Assembly: GCA_964403075.1 (NCBI GenBank)
Contig: CAYOEV010000010.1
Span: 1-64,000, forward strand
Origin: CAYOEV01 sp964403075
Lineage (GTDB): Bacteria > Bacteroidota > Bacteroidia > Cytophagales > Cyclobacteriaceae
Direction of reading: 5' to 3'
Length of the DNA: 64,000 nucleotides
Within the stretch, counting starts at the first letter, position 1; the number at the start of each line of letters is the position of its first letter. The notes below the pieces were generated by a model, which searched no databases, had not been told where the DNA came from, and was given only the letters and a program-made list of their open reading frames with translations. This document shows positions 7,992 to 16,587 of the stretch, one piece after another. The translations under genes were made by a program, and so were the position numbers.

Positions 7992-9497
7992 TTACTCTCC
8001 CAACAATGGTAAAAGAACCTTGTCGATGGTATGAATTACACCGTTGGTGCCCAGTACATCCGTACCAATAATCCCGGCATCAGTGTCTTCATCGGTTTCC
8101 GTGCCATCCGCTTCCGTTATGGTGAGGTCAGTCAGATCAAAAGTAATGTCCTGACCGGCCACCGTTGCCTGCGTGGTTGAAGACAAGTTGGGCAAATCGG
8201 TTGAGAATACCCGCGCACCAGCAATTACGTGGTATTTCAATACAAGCTCAACACCGTCAATTCCAATAGCAGAAACGACACCCTCCAAATCGCTCACTTC
8301 AAGCGCAGCATATAGTGCGTTGAATGCCGCATCTGTAGGTGCAAATACGGTAAAAGGGGCCAAAGATTCTTCGTCGTCTGTCTCAGCTGACAAAATGGAA
8401 ATTAAAGCATCAACAATAGGTTCAGGCTCTTCCGAGGCTGTTTGTACAGCTGTCAGTGCGCTTACCAATTGTGTAAATTCTGCAGGCGACCCCTGAGAAA
8501 GTCCTACCGCCACATCCACCACATTATCGGAAGCAGGAAGTAATGTTTGATCAATGGTGTGAACAACGCCGTTATCGTACAGTAAGTCAGTAGCTGTTAC
8601 TTGTGTCTGACCATTAATAAAAACACCTTCTGAGTTGATACTCAAATAAAAATCTCCGTTAAGTGTCGTCACCGCACTACCCGTTGTAGGAAGCTCACTT
8701 TCCAAAACTTCAGCACCCAAGACATGGTATTGCAAAATTGGCGTCAAATCTTCTTTACTCAGATTGTCCAGAGAAGTCACTCCAGCTGCAGTAAACGCTG
8801 CATCATTGGGGGCAAACAATGTGTAACCATCCGTGGTAGAAGTGATTAAGGTTTCTACCAATTCAGCCTTGACTACTGCTGCTGTAAGAATTGAAAAATC
8901 AATGTTAAAGTAAGCAGGTTCCAAGATGGTATTCACAATACTTGTCTCAAGAGCAGGTGTCAGTACACCATCTACGATATGAACGACGCCATTGTTGGCA
9001 TCTATGTCCGGCGTCACAACGGATACACCATTTACCGTCACATTGGCGCCATCGACACCTATGGTTAATTCTTCCCCCAAAAGGGTGGTAATTGTTTGCC
9101 CATCTGTCAGGTCCCCAGCAAATGCCTCTCCCGCTACCACATGATAGTCCAATATACGACGCACAACATCTGACGGAATATCTGAAAGGTTCTCTTGCTC
9201 AACCACAGTCAGCAATGCTGTGAATGCCGCATTATTGGGTGCGAAAACAGTAAACTCTTCAGTAGTGTCAGATAAGGCAGCCACCAGGTCAGAGAAGCCA
9301 CCCAACGCTTCAACCAAAGTAGATAAATCGGATGTTGCGCTCGCCAATGTGACGATATCATCTCCTTCTTCACCCTCTGGAACTGTAATTGTTACATTAT
9401 TGTCATCGTCATCTCCACAGGAGGTGATCAACAAAAAACCAAACAATACCATTGGTAAAGTCAAAAAACGTAGATTTTTAATGTTTAAGTATTTCAT
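7992..9497 (-). CDS. Lipoprotein with three fasciclin (FAS1) domains
   Basis: A 501-residue exported lipoprotein. The start at 9497 gives a basic N-terminus and a signal peptide ending ITSC, with the lipidated cysteine at residue 27 followed by an acidic GDDDD stretch. Three FAS1 repeats follow, at about residues 50-175, 185-315 and 325-498. Each shows the typical FTVFAPNNAAF / YTLFAPNDAAF / FTVFAPTDAAF strand and a later YHV segment with GVVHxID or GVIHTID near its end. FAS1 domains mediate adhesion between cells or to surfaces. Single transcript, bounded by the palindrome at 7934-7961. Confidence 0.95.
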   Translation of the reverse strand: MKYLNIKNLRFLTLPMVLFGFLLITSCGDDDDNNVTITVPEGEEGDDIVTLASATSDLSTLVEALGGFSDLVAALSDTTEEFTVFAPNNAAFTALLTVVEQENLSDIPSDVVRRILDYHVVAGEAFAGDLTDGQTITTLLGEELTIGVDGANVTVNGVSVVTPDIDANNGVVHIVDGVLTPALETSIVNTILEPAYFNIDFSILTAAVVKAELVETLITSTTDGYTLFAPNDAAFTAAGVTSLDNLSKEDLTPILQYHVLGAEVLESELPTTGSAVTTLNGDFYLSINSEGVFINGQTQVTATDLLYDNGVVHTIDQTLLPASDNVVDVAVGLSQGSPAEFTQLVSALTAVQTASEEPEPIVDALISILSAETDDEESLAPFTVFAPTDAAFNALYAALEVSDLEGVVSAIGIDGVELVLKYHVIAGARVFSTDLPNLSSTTQATVAGQDITFDLTDLTITEADGTETDEDTDAGIIGTDVLGTNGVIHTIDKVLLPLLGE

Positions 9498-9617
9498 TGT
9501 AAAGCATGTTAATTTTCTACCGTACGTCACGTTTAGGCAAAAGGTCCCGTGTACATTGTTTTTTTAACTTGAGAAGCAGCTATTTTTATAGATGTAGCGT
9601 ATAGAAGAAGATTTCGA

Positions 9618-10166
9618 ATGGCGAAAAAGGATGTGAAAGGCCTGGTTGAAGGTTGCCGCAAAGGAGAATTACAATGTCAAAAAGAATTATACGAGCATTT
9701 CTTTTCCTATGCATTAACCATTGCCAGAAGTTATGCTAGTGGAGATAGTCAAGCAGAAGAGGTGGTAAATGATGCTTTTATGAAGGTATTTAACCAAATT
9801 CAACGGTACGATGGTAAACTGCCATTCAAAGCATGGTTTCGTAGAATTGTCATCAACCAATCCATTGATGCCATCCGAAAAGAAAAGAAGCACATGTATC
9901 AGGAAGATGCCAATGAACTGCGAAGTCTTGGCGATGCCTCATCCATTCTCGATCAAATGAGCGCGGAAGAGATTGTTGCTACCGTGCAAACACTCCCACC
10001 GACCTATCGTGCCACTTTTATGCTATACGTGATGGAAGGCTATAAGCATGCAGAGATCGCGGAGATGTTAGGTACAAGTGCCTCCACATCGAAATCTAAT
10101 CTGGCCAGAGCCAGGGAACAACTGAAAAGAAAATTACAGGCACAAAATCGAATGCCCGGAGATTGA
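9618..10166 (+). CDS. ECF-type RNA polymerase sigma factor
   Basis: A 182-residue group-4 sigma factor. Region 2 covers about residues 15-90 (EEVVNDAFMKVFNQI and FKAWFRRIVINQSIDAIR). Region 4 covers about 115-170, with LPPTYRATFMLYVMEGYKH followed by the helix-turn-helix IAEMLGTSASTSKSNLARAR. Regions 1 and 3 are absent, as expected for ECF factors. The FecR gene overlaps its stop by four bases (ATGA), which gives translational coupling. It should direct transcription of the receptor gene behind it and possibly of other genes when its partner receptor senses substrate. Confidence 0.95.
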   Translation: MAKKDVKGLVEGCRKGELQCQKELYEHFFSYALTIARSYASGDSQAEEVVNDAFMKVFNQIQRYDGKLPFKAWFRRIVINQSIDAIRKEKKHMYQEDANELRSLGDASSILDQMSAEEIVATVQTLPPTYRATFMLYVMEGYKHAEIAEMLGTSASTSKSNLARAREQLKRKLQAQNRMPGD

Positions 10167-11032
10167 CCATGAGAAAAAATCCATTTGACCTACAAATCAA
10201 AAAACGGATGCAGGAGGAAGTACCAGTATCTGAAGAGAAAATCGCAAAAAACTGGGCCAAGGTGGAGGCCAGATTGAAGGTGACTAAAGAATTACGTGGG
10301 CTTGAACCGGATGAAAAAATCAATCCTACAAAGACCAAAGGCATCATAACTTATCTATCTCTAGCAGCAGGTATCGTGTTGTTTTTGCTTGCCGGATGGC
10401 GTGTCAATCAATACACTCATCAAACTACAGGACCGGGTGAGCAACTGACGATGGCATTGCCTGATGGCTCGAGGGTGGCAATGAACGCCTCTTCGGAGAT
10501 CCGCTACAAACCCTATCTTTGGTGGTTGAATAGAAAGGTGGCGTTAGATGGTGAAGCTTTTTTTGAAATAGTAGAGGGCAGCAAGTTTGATGTTACCTCC
10601 AAAAGAGGAAAATTTGTCTCCGTTTTGGGTACTTCTTTCAATATTTATGACCGAGCCGATGATTACGTCGTGAATTGCGTAAGCGGTCGCGTAGCCGTAC
10701 AGGCCGAAAGCAGACGTGTAGCCCTTCAGGCTGGTGAATTTATCGCTTTTGGAAAGAAGGTGGTAACACCTCAAGTGAGCACTGGGGATACCACATTGGT
10801 AGGTAGCTGGCGGAAAGGATTATTCATGTTTGAGGCAAAACCCCTGCAATCAGTCTTTGAGGAATTTGAAAGACAATTCAACATGGACGTCACCTACACC
10901 CCTGAGCATGGTGCCTTGATCTATGATGGATTTTTCAAAGATGACGATCCAATACGCGCTTTGAAATTGATTTGCGAGCCTATGGGTTTGAATTTTACCG
11001 TAAAAGAAGGGGTGGTACACATAAATCCCTGA
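10163..11032 (+). CDS. FecR-family anti-sigma factor
   Basis: A 289-residue inner-membrane regulator. Cytosolic residues 1-60 bind and inhibit the sigma factor encoded just before it, and a single transmembrane helix lies at about 61-79. The periplasmic part holds the FecR domain (LPDGSRVAMNASSEIRY, VALDGEAFFEI, SVLGTSFNIY, VVNCVSGRVAV) and a C-terminal DUF4974-type domain ending in the strand KEGVVHINP. In the known systems the periplasmic domain receives a signal from the N-terminal domain of a TonB-dependent receptor, and that receptor is the next gene, two bases away. Confidence 0.95.
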   Translation: MTMRKNPFDLQIKKRMQEEVPVSEEKIAKNWAKVEARLKVTKELRGLEPDEKINPTKTKGIITYLSLAAGIVLFLLAGWRVNQYTHQTTGPGEQLTMALPDGSRVAMNASSEIRYKPYLWWLNRKVALDGEAFFEIVEGSKFDVTSKRGKFVSVLGTSFNIYDRADDYVVNCVSGRVAVQAESRRVALQAGEFIAFGKKVVTPQVSTGDTTLVGSWRKGLFMFEAKPLQSVFEEFERQFNMDVTYTPEHGALIYDGFFKDDDPIRALKLICEPMGLNFTVKEGVVHINP

Positions 11033-11034
11033 TC

Positions 11035-13641
11035 ATGAGATTATGGATAATTTTTTGGGTGCTCTTATTGGTTGGGCGATCCTATGGGCAGGAAATTCAA
11101 ATAACAGATCGATTTGACAACATTTCCCTTACACAAGCATTACTACAGCTTGGTAAGAATCATCATTTAAAAATTGCATTCGACCGCAATAAAACCAAGC
11201 AACATCTCGTCACTTATTCGTGGAGAAAAGCCAGCCTTGAGGAAGTGATAGATGATTTACTCGATGCCACGGAACTCACCTTTGAAATCCTTGGAGACAG
11301 GGAAGTATTGATAAGAGCAAAGCCATCCCGCACATCTTCACCCTACCTTACCGGAAGCGTGATAGATAAACAAACAGGGAATGGTTTGCCTTTTGCGACT
11401 ATCCAGAATGGCTCCAAGTATACCGCTTCGAACGAAAACGGCCACTTCCTCCTGCATCTGGAAGACCGTCAATTTCCCGTTATTGTGAGGTATTTAGGCT
11501 ATGAGTCTTTTTTTATCGACTGCCGGGAAGTAGATGAAGTTGTTGTAGCACTCAAACCTGATAACCTCGAATTGAAAGAGCTGGTGATAGAGGAAGGGGA
11601 AGAAATCTACCAGTTTCAACCCCAGTTTCAGAAATGGGAAATCAACCATTCCTCAGTAAACGAAAGATCGGCCAGTGGTGAGTCAGATGTGTTTACGGCA
11701 CTGCGAAGTATACCCGGCATTACTAATAACACCGAATACCAAAATGGGATCAGCTTTCGAGGTAGCGATCCCGGACAAAATCTCATTTCTATGGATGGTT
11801 TCAAAATTTACCACCCCGACCATTTCTTCGGATTGTTCTCTACAATCGAAGGGGAGTCCGTCCAAAAAACTTCATTCTATCGAACAGGCTTTGGTGCCCA
11901 ATACGGCGGTGTCACGTCGAGCATTGTTTATTTACATGGCACATCTGGCAACCTGTATCAACCTCAAGCATCTATACACGCGAGTCCGTTGAGTTTCTCA
12001 GGTAGCGTCGAATTACCAGTAGTTAAAGGTAAGACTTCCCTTTATGTATCTGGTCGACAATCTTACATCCGAAATTTCTATCCTGAAACTTTCCGTAAGA
12101 TGTTTGGAAGCGTTACTGGCACACCGGAAAATCTTATCCAAAACGGGGTCTCCATCGATGACCCGGCAAATACATTGGATCCTGACTATTCTTTCAATAA
12201 CTATTTCATCAAAGCAAAACATATTTGGCAGAAAAATCACGTATCTACTTTGAGTTTCTTCTCTAGTAAAGATTATTTGAATTACATACGCAGGGATCAA
12301 AGGCAGACAGTGGGTAGCGATAGCGTTCAGGACTTTTTAAATTCAGGAAAATCAGCCTGGCAAAACTTAGGCGCTTCTCTCAATTGGCACGTCCAATGGT
12401 CTTCATCTTGGTACAGTCATATACAGGTATCCACCTCTGCCTATGAGAGCGATTTTGCCAATATACCTGACAACAATCTGATTGCTGCCAATCGCGAACA
12501 AAACAATTCACGAGACTGGACTTTTAATTTACAAAACGAGTACCAAGGTTCGACTCCTGGTATTATTTCTTTTGGACTGACATTCAATTACTTTAAATAC
12601 AACTACCTGAAAGAAATCAACGATTTTTCCTTACTGGAAGGCACACACCAAATTGGTCGCACCTTATCACCTTTTTTAGAATGGGAATGGCCTTTTGAAA
12701 ATGATTGGCAACTGACCACCGGATTGCGGATGCCATATTTCGACCGCACCTCGCGTATTTACTGGGAACCACGGCTGCAACTTCATAATCAACTCTCAAA
12801 ACAATGGCGTATAGGTATGTCATATGGCATTTACCACCAATTTGTGCACCAAATCAGTACCGATATGGTATTGAATGGCAACCGATCGTTTTGGATTATC
12901 ACTGATGGAACAGATTTTCCAATTACCCGATCTGTTCACTGGAATACCAATATTAATTACTCCAACGCCGGCTTTACAGCCAACCTCGACCTATTCAGAA
13001 TTAGAAATCAGGGAATCGTTCGGTATGCTTTTCAGTCGGCTGATGTGGCATTTGACAATGCATTGGCAAGTGATGCGTTTCTGGATGGTAGCTCAGCCGC
13101 AACGGGTGCGGAACTGTCTGTCCATCAAACCACCAGTAAGTATGAAATAATGGCTTCCTATGGATTGAATATAACAGAGAATAAAATAGATGAGGTAAAT
13201 GAAGCCAGACCTTTCAACAGTACTGACCCAAGGAATGAAATAAAGTTGTTCCAGCAACTTACCTACAATCGCTTTTTCGTATCCAGCGATGCCTATTATG
13301 GAGATGGCCTTCGCTATACCCAGCCAGGATCACTCACTCTTGTATCGCCGCCAGATGGCAGTGCAGTTTACAGTGTGATCGATGGAACAAATATTAATGA
13401 GGCCATTTTAGATCCTATCATCAGATTTGATTTTGGATTGGGTTATGTATGGACGTGGTCCCACCTAACCGCAAAAATCAGATTCAATTTGATCAATGCC
13501 TTGAACCGTGACAACATTGTCGCACGTAGCGTACGCCCGACACACACAGGTACAAATAACGACCCTAGTCCTTACGAATTCATAGACCAGCGTTCCCTTC
13601 CCCGGATGCTCACTCTTCGGCTATCGCTCCAATTCCATTAA
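11035..13641 (+). CDS. TonB-dependent outer-membrane receptor with STN signalling domain
   Basis: An 868-residue receptor. The start at 11035 gives a clean signal peptide ending SYGQ. Domain order: STN (secretin and TonB short) domain at about residues 20-105 for signalling to FecR, a carboxypeptidase-regulatory-like beta domain at about 107-180 (SVIDKQTGNGLPFATI and a later LGYESF), a plug at about 215-310 (LRSIPGITNN, FRGSDPGQNLISMDG, FGAQYGGV) and a 22-strand-type barrel ending in the aromatic residue FH. There is no SusD partner, so the substrate may be a siderophore, vitamin or peptide rather than a glycan. It overlaps the convergent ytxJ gene by 21 bases. Confidence 0.93.
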   Translation: MRLWIIFWVLLLVGRSYGQEIQITDRFDNISLTQALLQLGKNHHLKIAFDRNKTKQHLVTYSWRKASLEEVIDDLLDATELTFEILGDREVLIRAKPSRTSSPYLTGSVIDKQTGNGLPFATIQNGSKYTASNENGHFLLHLEDRQFPVIVRYLGYESFFIDCREVDEVVVALKPDNLELKELVIEEGEEIYQFQPQFQKWEINHSSVNERSASGESDVFTALRSIPGITNNTEYQNGISFRGSDPGQNLISMDGFKIYHPDHFFGLFSTIEGESVQKTSFYRTGFGAQYGGVTSSIVYLHGTSGNLYQPQASIHASPLSFSGSVELPVVKGKTSLYVSGRQSYIRNFYPETFRKMFGSVTGTPENLIQNGVSIDDPANTLDPDYSFNNYFIKAKHIWQKNHVSTLSFFSSKDYLNYIRRDQRQTVGSDSVQDFLNSGKSAWQNLGASLNWHVQWSSSWYSHIQVSTSAYESDFANIPDNNLIAANREQNNSRDWTFNLQNEYQGSTPGIISFGLTFNYFKYNYLKEINDFSLLEGTHQIGRTLSPFLEWEWPFENDWQLTTGLRMPYFDRTSRIYWEPRLQLHNQLSKQWRIGMSYGIYHQFVHQISTDMVLNGNRSFWIITDGTDFPITRSVHWNTNINYSNAGFTANLDLFRIRNQGIVRYAFQSADVAFDNALASDAFLDGSSAATGAELSVHQTTSKYEIMASYGLNITENKIDEVNEARPFNSTDPRNEIKLFQQLTYNRFFVSSDAYYGDGLRYTQPGSLTLVSPPDGSAVYSVIDGTNINEAILDPIIRFDFGLGYVWTWSHLTAKIRFNLINALNRDNIVARSVRPTHTGTNNDPSPYEFIDQRSLPRMLTLRLSLQFH

Positions 13642-14001
13642 TTCCTCTTTGATATAGGCGAGACTGATCGCGTGGTGAGAAGTATTGGCAATCACTTTTC
13701 CTGCATGAATTAACAAAACTTGCGGAGATTGATGAATGACTCCATATCTGCGTGCGATGGCCTGGCTTAAATCGCGGTGTGCCAATAAATCAAGGTAATA
13801 TACTTGTAAAGACTGAACGGGTAAGTCATAATTCGTGATCACCGAATCCAGAGCACCTGCGCTGATGCCACAGGTAGTACTATGCTTGAAAAACATCACC
13901 GGCCGATCATGGGATATCTGATCTGCTTTGTCCAGATCCTCTATACTTTCCAATTTTCTCCAGGCCTCCGGTAGACTGGCACTTTTATTCAAACCAAACA
14001 T
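13621..14001 (-). CDS. ytxJ: Bacillithiol-system redox protein YtxJ
   Basis: A 126-residue thioredoxin-fold protein of the YtxJ (DUF2847) family. Residues seen are FFKHSTTCGIS with the monothiol Cys44, then SLQVYYLDLLAHRDLS and the cis-proline segment HQSPQVLLIHAGKV. Relatives act as de-bacillithiolating redoxins, which implies that the organism makes bacillithiol. The last codons overlap the TonB receptor on the opposite strand by 21 bases. A -7-like TAACTTTG sits at 14006-14013 directly upstream. Confidence 0.92.
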   Translation of the reverse strand: MFGLNKSASLPEAWRKLESIEDLDKADQISHDRPVMFFKHSTTCGISAGALDSVITNYDLPVQSLQVYYLDLLAHRDLSQAIARRYGVIHQSPQVLLIHAGKVIANTSHHAISLAYIKEELMELER

Positions 14002-14005
14002 GTTA

Positions 14006-14013
14006 CAAAGTTA
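14006..14013 (-). promoter_or_regulatory. Candidate -7 element upstream of ytxJ
   Basis: Minus-strand TAACTTTG matches the Bacteroidota -7 consensus TAnnTTTG and lies four bases before the ytxJ start codon. I see no clear -33 partner, so this is a candidate only. Confidence 0.4.
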
Positions 14014-14087
14014 AGCCAATCGATACTTGTGAGCCGTTCATTATCGTTTTTCTATTTTAAATCCTCTCAATTTTATCCTGCTGATAG

Positions 14088-14513
14088 ATGATTGTTGTTA
14101 TTCAATTGGTTGTTGATTGGTGCATCGTTCTTCTCGTAAGCATAGTGCAATTCATTCTCTACCCCGGATTTATGTATTTCACCAAGAATGATGAATTCCA
14201 GCGGTGGCATAAATTCTACATGAACCGCATAACACTCTTCGTAGGTCCACTCATGTTATCTCAACTCATGCTCGCTTGGGCAAAGCTAGTAAATGAGCCA
14301 CATTGGCTCAGTATCTTTTACCTGGTCGTGGTGTTATGCGCATGGTTAGTTACCGTTCTATATGCCGTACCACTTCACCAACGCTTAAGTGAGCAACTTA
14401 TTTATTCAAACGTCAACCGTTTGCTTCGGGTGAACAGTATTCGCCTGGTCGCCTGGGTATTGGCCGCCTTGGTTACGACGGGGCTTAGATTGGGAGACTG
14501 GTTCGTTAAGTAA
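14088..14513 (+). CDS. Four-helix membrane protein, unknown
   Basis: A 141-residue protein with four hydrophobic helices (about residues 5-27, 48-68, 75-95 and 117-138). A conserved-looking motif WHKFYMNRITLFVGPLML spans the first loop and helix 2. I do not recognise a named family; it resembles small unknown membrane proteins of Bacteroidota. Its last 108 bases overlap the 3' end of the convergent hydrolase gene on the opposite strand. The fourth helix falls in that overlap, so both genes appear to use the sequence. Confidence 0.6.
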   Translation: MIVVIQLVVDWCIVLLVSIVQFILYPGFMYFTKNDEFQRWHKFYMNRITLFVGPLMLSQLMLAWAKLVNEPHWLSIFYLVVVLCAWLVTVLYAVPLHQRLSEQLIYSNVNRLLRVNSIRLVAWVLAALVTTGLRLGDWFVK

Positions 14514-15275
14514 AAAATCCAATGCCAATCGGTTGAAAGCTTCATGCCGATCAATGTTGCATATATGTCCAGACCCGTGTATGGGGATGAATTTAGCTTC
14601 AGGATGCCTCTTTGTATAATTATGGCTGCTTTCAAAGAATACATGGTCCTGTTCGCCCACAATAACCGCACAAGGATTATCAAGAGGCCTGTAGAAAAAT
14701 GTCTTGAGCATTTCAAAAAATTCATCGTATAAACCAAGCCATTTGAGGTATTCCTCCTTGGTCAATCTCAATGCCTGCAACCGGTATATTCTTCGTGACT
14801 TTTGATGGTTGGCTTTGGGCATTAAAATGTAACTAAACGTTTCATACATCTGCCTATAGCTCAAAACCTTATTAAATAGGAGTGCAACGTGTACAAAAAG
14901 CTTAAGTTTCCAATCACCTTTCAAAACTGCCCCCGCCATCACCGTCTTATTGATACGCTCAGGAAATCTTTGTTGAAGTGCCTGCAACAAGACACTGCCG
15001 AAGGAGAGTGTCATAAAATTGGCTTTCAAAATTCCACAATGGTTGAGCACTTTAATGATGTCATTAACGATAATTCCGAAATGGTAATGCTTAAATTCTG
15101 GATTCAGATTTTTGGACCTCCCATGGTCTCTAAGATCCAGCAGTAACAGATGGAATTGGTCTTTGAAAGACGTTAATTGGTATTTCCATGTGTCAGAACT
15201 ACCTCCCGCACCATGTATAAAAACCAACCATTCACGATCAGCACGTGAAGCAAGATGAATTTGATGTGCCAACAT
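14406..15275 (-). CDS. Alpha/beta hydrolase
   Basis: A 289-residue cytosolic alpha/beta hydrolase with no signal peptide. Motifs in order: oxyanion strand FIHGAGGSSDTWKY, DLRDHGRS, the nucleophile elbow TLSFGSVL (Ser within SxG), an acid residue in VGEQDHVFF and the catalytic His in GSGHICNIDRHEAFN. The normal fold ends near LALDFLL. About 35 extra residues follow, rich in Lys, Arg, Gln and Pro, and these lie in the antisense overlap with the membrane protein at 14088. Substrate unknown. It starts four bases after the ABC1 kinase gene stop, which suggests one operon. Confidence 0.88.
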   Translation of the reverse strand: MLAHQIHLASRADREWLVFIHGAGGSSDTWKYQLTSFKDQFHLLLLDLRDHGRSKNLNPEFKHYHFGIIVNDIIKVLNHCGILKANFMTLSFGSVLLQALQQRFPERINKTVMAGAVLKGDWKLKLFVHVALLFNKVLSYRQMYETFSYILMPKANHQKSRRIYRLQALRLTKEEYLKWLGLYDEFFEMLKTFFYRPLDNPCAVIVGEQDHVFFESSHNYTKRHPEAKFIPIHGSGHICNIDRHEAFNRLALDFLLNEPVSQSKPRRNQGGQYPGDQANTVHPKQTVDV

Positions 15276-15279
15276 GCGC

Positions 15280-16587
15280 TTATTGCAGCCAATCGGGTTT
15301 TGTCGTATTTACCTTTGCCCCTAATTGGTTGAGCAACTGGTACAATCCAAAGTAGGTGCGGTTGACATACAACCCATGACGAGAGCCTCTAGCATGCTTA
15401 GATTGTCTTAATTCCTTCGTTTTGGTTAACTTCTCACTCATTTCAAATATCGCCTGAAAATAGTTATCATCTGAGAAATCAAATGTATCATGATGGAAAG
15501 GTCGTCCAAGTAACCCGGTCATATCCTTGAAAATCTGTACATACAGTTGCCTATCTTTAGGTGCATCGTCTTCGTAAAGAAAATTCAAGCGATACAGTAT
15601 TGGTAATAATTCATCATCATCGCCAATTAAGTCTTTGCTCATCAGCTTAAAATAAGCCTCGTAGAAGTCTTCAGGTATCACCTTCACACAACCAAAATCT
15701 ATAATGCCCAAGGTGGCGTCTGCCTGAATTAAAAAATTACCTGGGTGAGGGTCTGCATGAACTTTGCGAAGTACATGTATTTGGTGGTGGTAAAAGTCCC
15801 AAAGCGCTTGTCCTATTTGATCACGCACCTTTTGACTTGGCTTCGTTTCCAAAAACTCCTTGATGTGCTTTCCTTCCAACCAGTCCATGGTTATGATTCT
15901 GGACGCACTCAGTTCTTCATAATATTGGGGAAAAGATAAGTGGGGTATGTGCTGACAGGCTTGAGCGATTTCTTTAGACTGCTTGACCTCAAGGTGATAA
16001 TCAGTTTCTTCCAACAATTTTTCTTCCACCTCCTGCATGTACACATCCAATTCATTCTCATTCAGACCCAGAAGTCTGAAAGCGAACGGCTTTACCAGTT
16101 TCAAGTCAGATCTGATGCTATTCGCCACTCCGGGATACTGCACCTTGACCGCATAGGTTTTACCATCCTTAGTTCCTTTATGCACCTGACCGATAGATGC
16201 TGCATTCACCGCATTCGGTGTAAAGTCATCAAAAACTTCTGTTGGGGCTTTACCTACTTGTTGCTGAAAAGTTTTCACTACCAACGGATAAGACAATGGA
16301 GGCGCACTGTATTGGCTCATGGAAAATTTATCCTGGTAGGCTCCGGGAAGCAGATTTTTATCCATTGCCAGCATTTGGGCTACTTTGAGGGCACTCCCTT
16401 TGAGCTCGCTAAGCGAATCGTAAATATCTGTTGCGTTGTCAGCGTCTAACTGGTTACGATCCGTTTTTGGATCCACTATCTTACGGCTGTAATGTTTGAG
16501 GTAATTGCCACCTACTTTCACACCGGTGCGAACAAAGCGGGAAGCACGACTTATTTTTCCCGTGGGAATTTTTTGTTGTTCTTTCAT
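15280..16587 (-). CDS. ABC1/UbiB-family atypical kinase
   Basis: A 435-residue member of the ABC1/COQ8/UbiB family, kinase-like proteins that support quinone or lipid metabolism. Visible are the A-rich loop NAASIGQVH (128-136), the nucleotide lysine in YAVKVQYPG (Lys148), the ETDYHLE segment, the catalytic HADPHPGN (277-284) and the metal-binding DFG (297-299). The usual N-terminal KxGQ motif reads KVAQ here (68-71). The upstream TetR gene overlaps its start by one base. In related genomes TetR and ABC1 genes are often paired (recollection), which suggests co-regulation. Confidence 0.92.
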   Translation of the reverse strand: MKEQQKIPTGKISRASRFVRTGVKVGGNYLKHYSRKIVDPKTDRNQLDADNATDIYDSLSELKGSALKVAQMLAMDKNLLPGAYQDKFSMSQYSAPPLSYPLVVKTFQQQVGKAPTEVFDDFTPNAVNAASIGQVHKGTKDGKTYAVKVQYPGVANSIRSDLKLVKPFAFRLLGLNENELDVYMQEVEEKLLEETDYHLEVKQSKEIAQACQHIPHLSFPQYYEELSASRIITMDWLEGKHIKEFLETKPSQKVRDQIGQALWDFYHHQIHVLRKVHADPHPGNFLIQADATLGIIDFGCVKVIPEDFYEAYFKLMSKDLIGDDDELLPILYRLNFLYEDDAPKDRQLYVQIFKDMTGLLGRPFHHDTFDFSDDNYFQAIFEMSEKLTKTKELRQSKHARGSRHGLYVNRTYFGLYQLLNQLGAKVNTTKPDWLQ

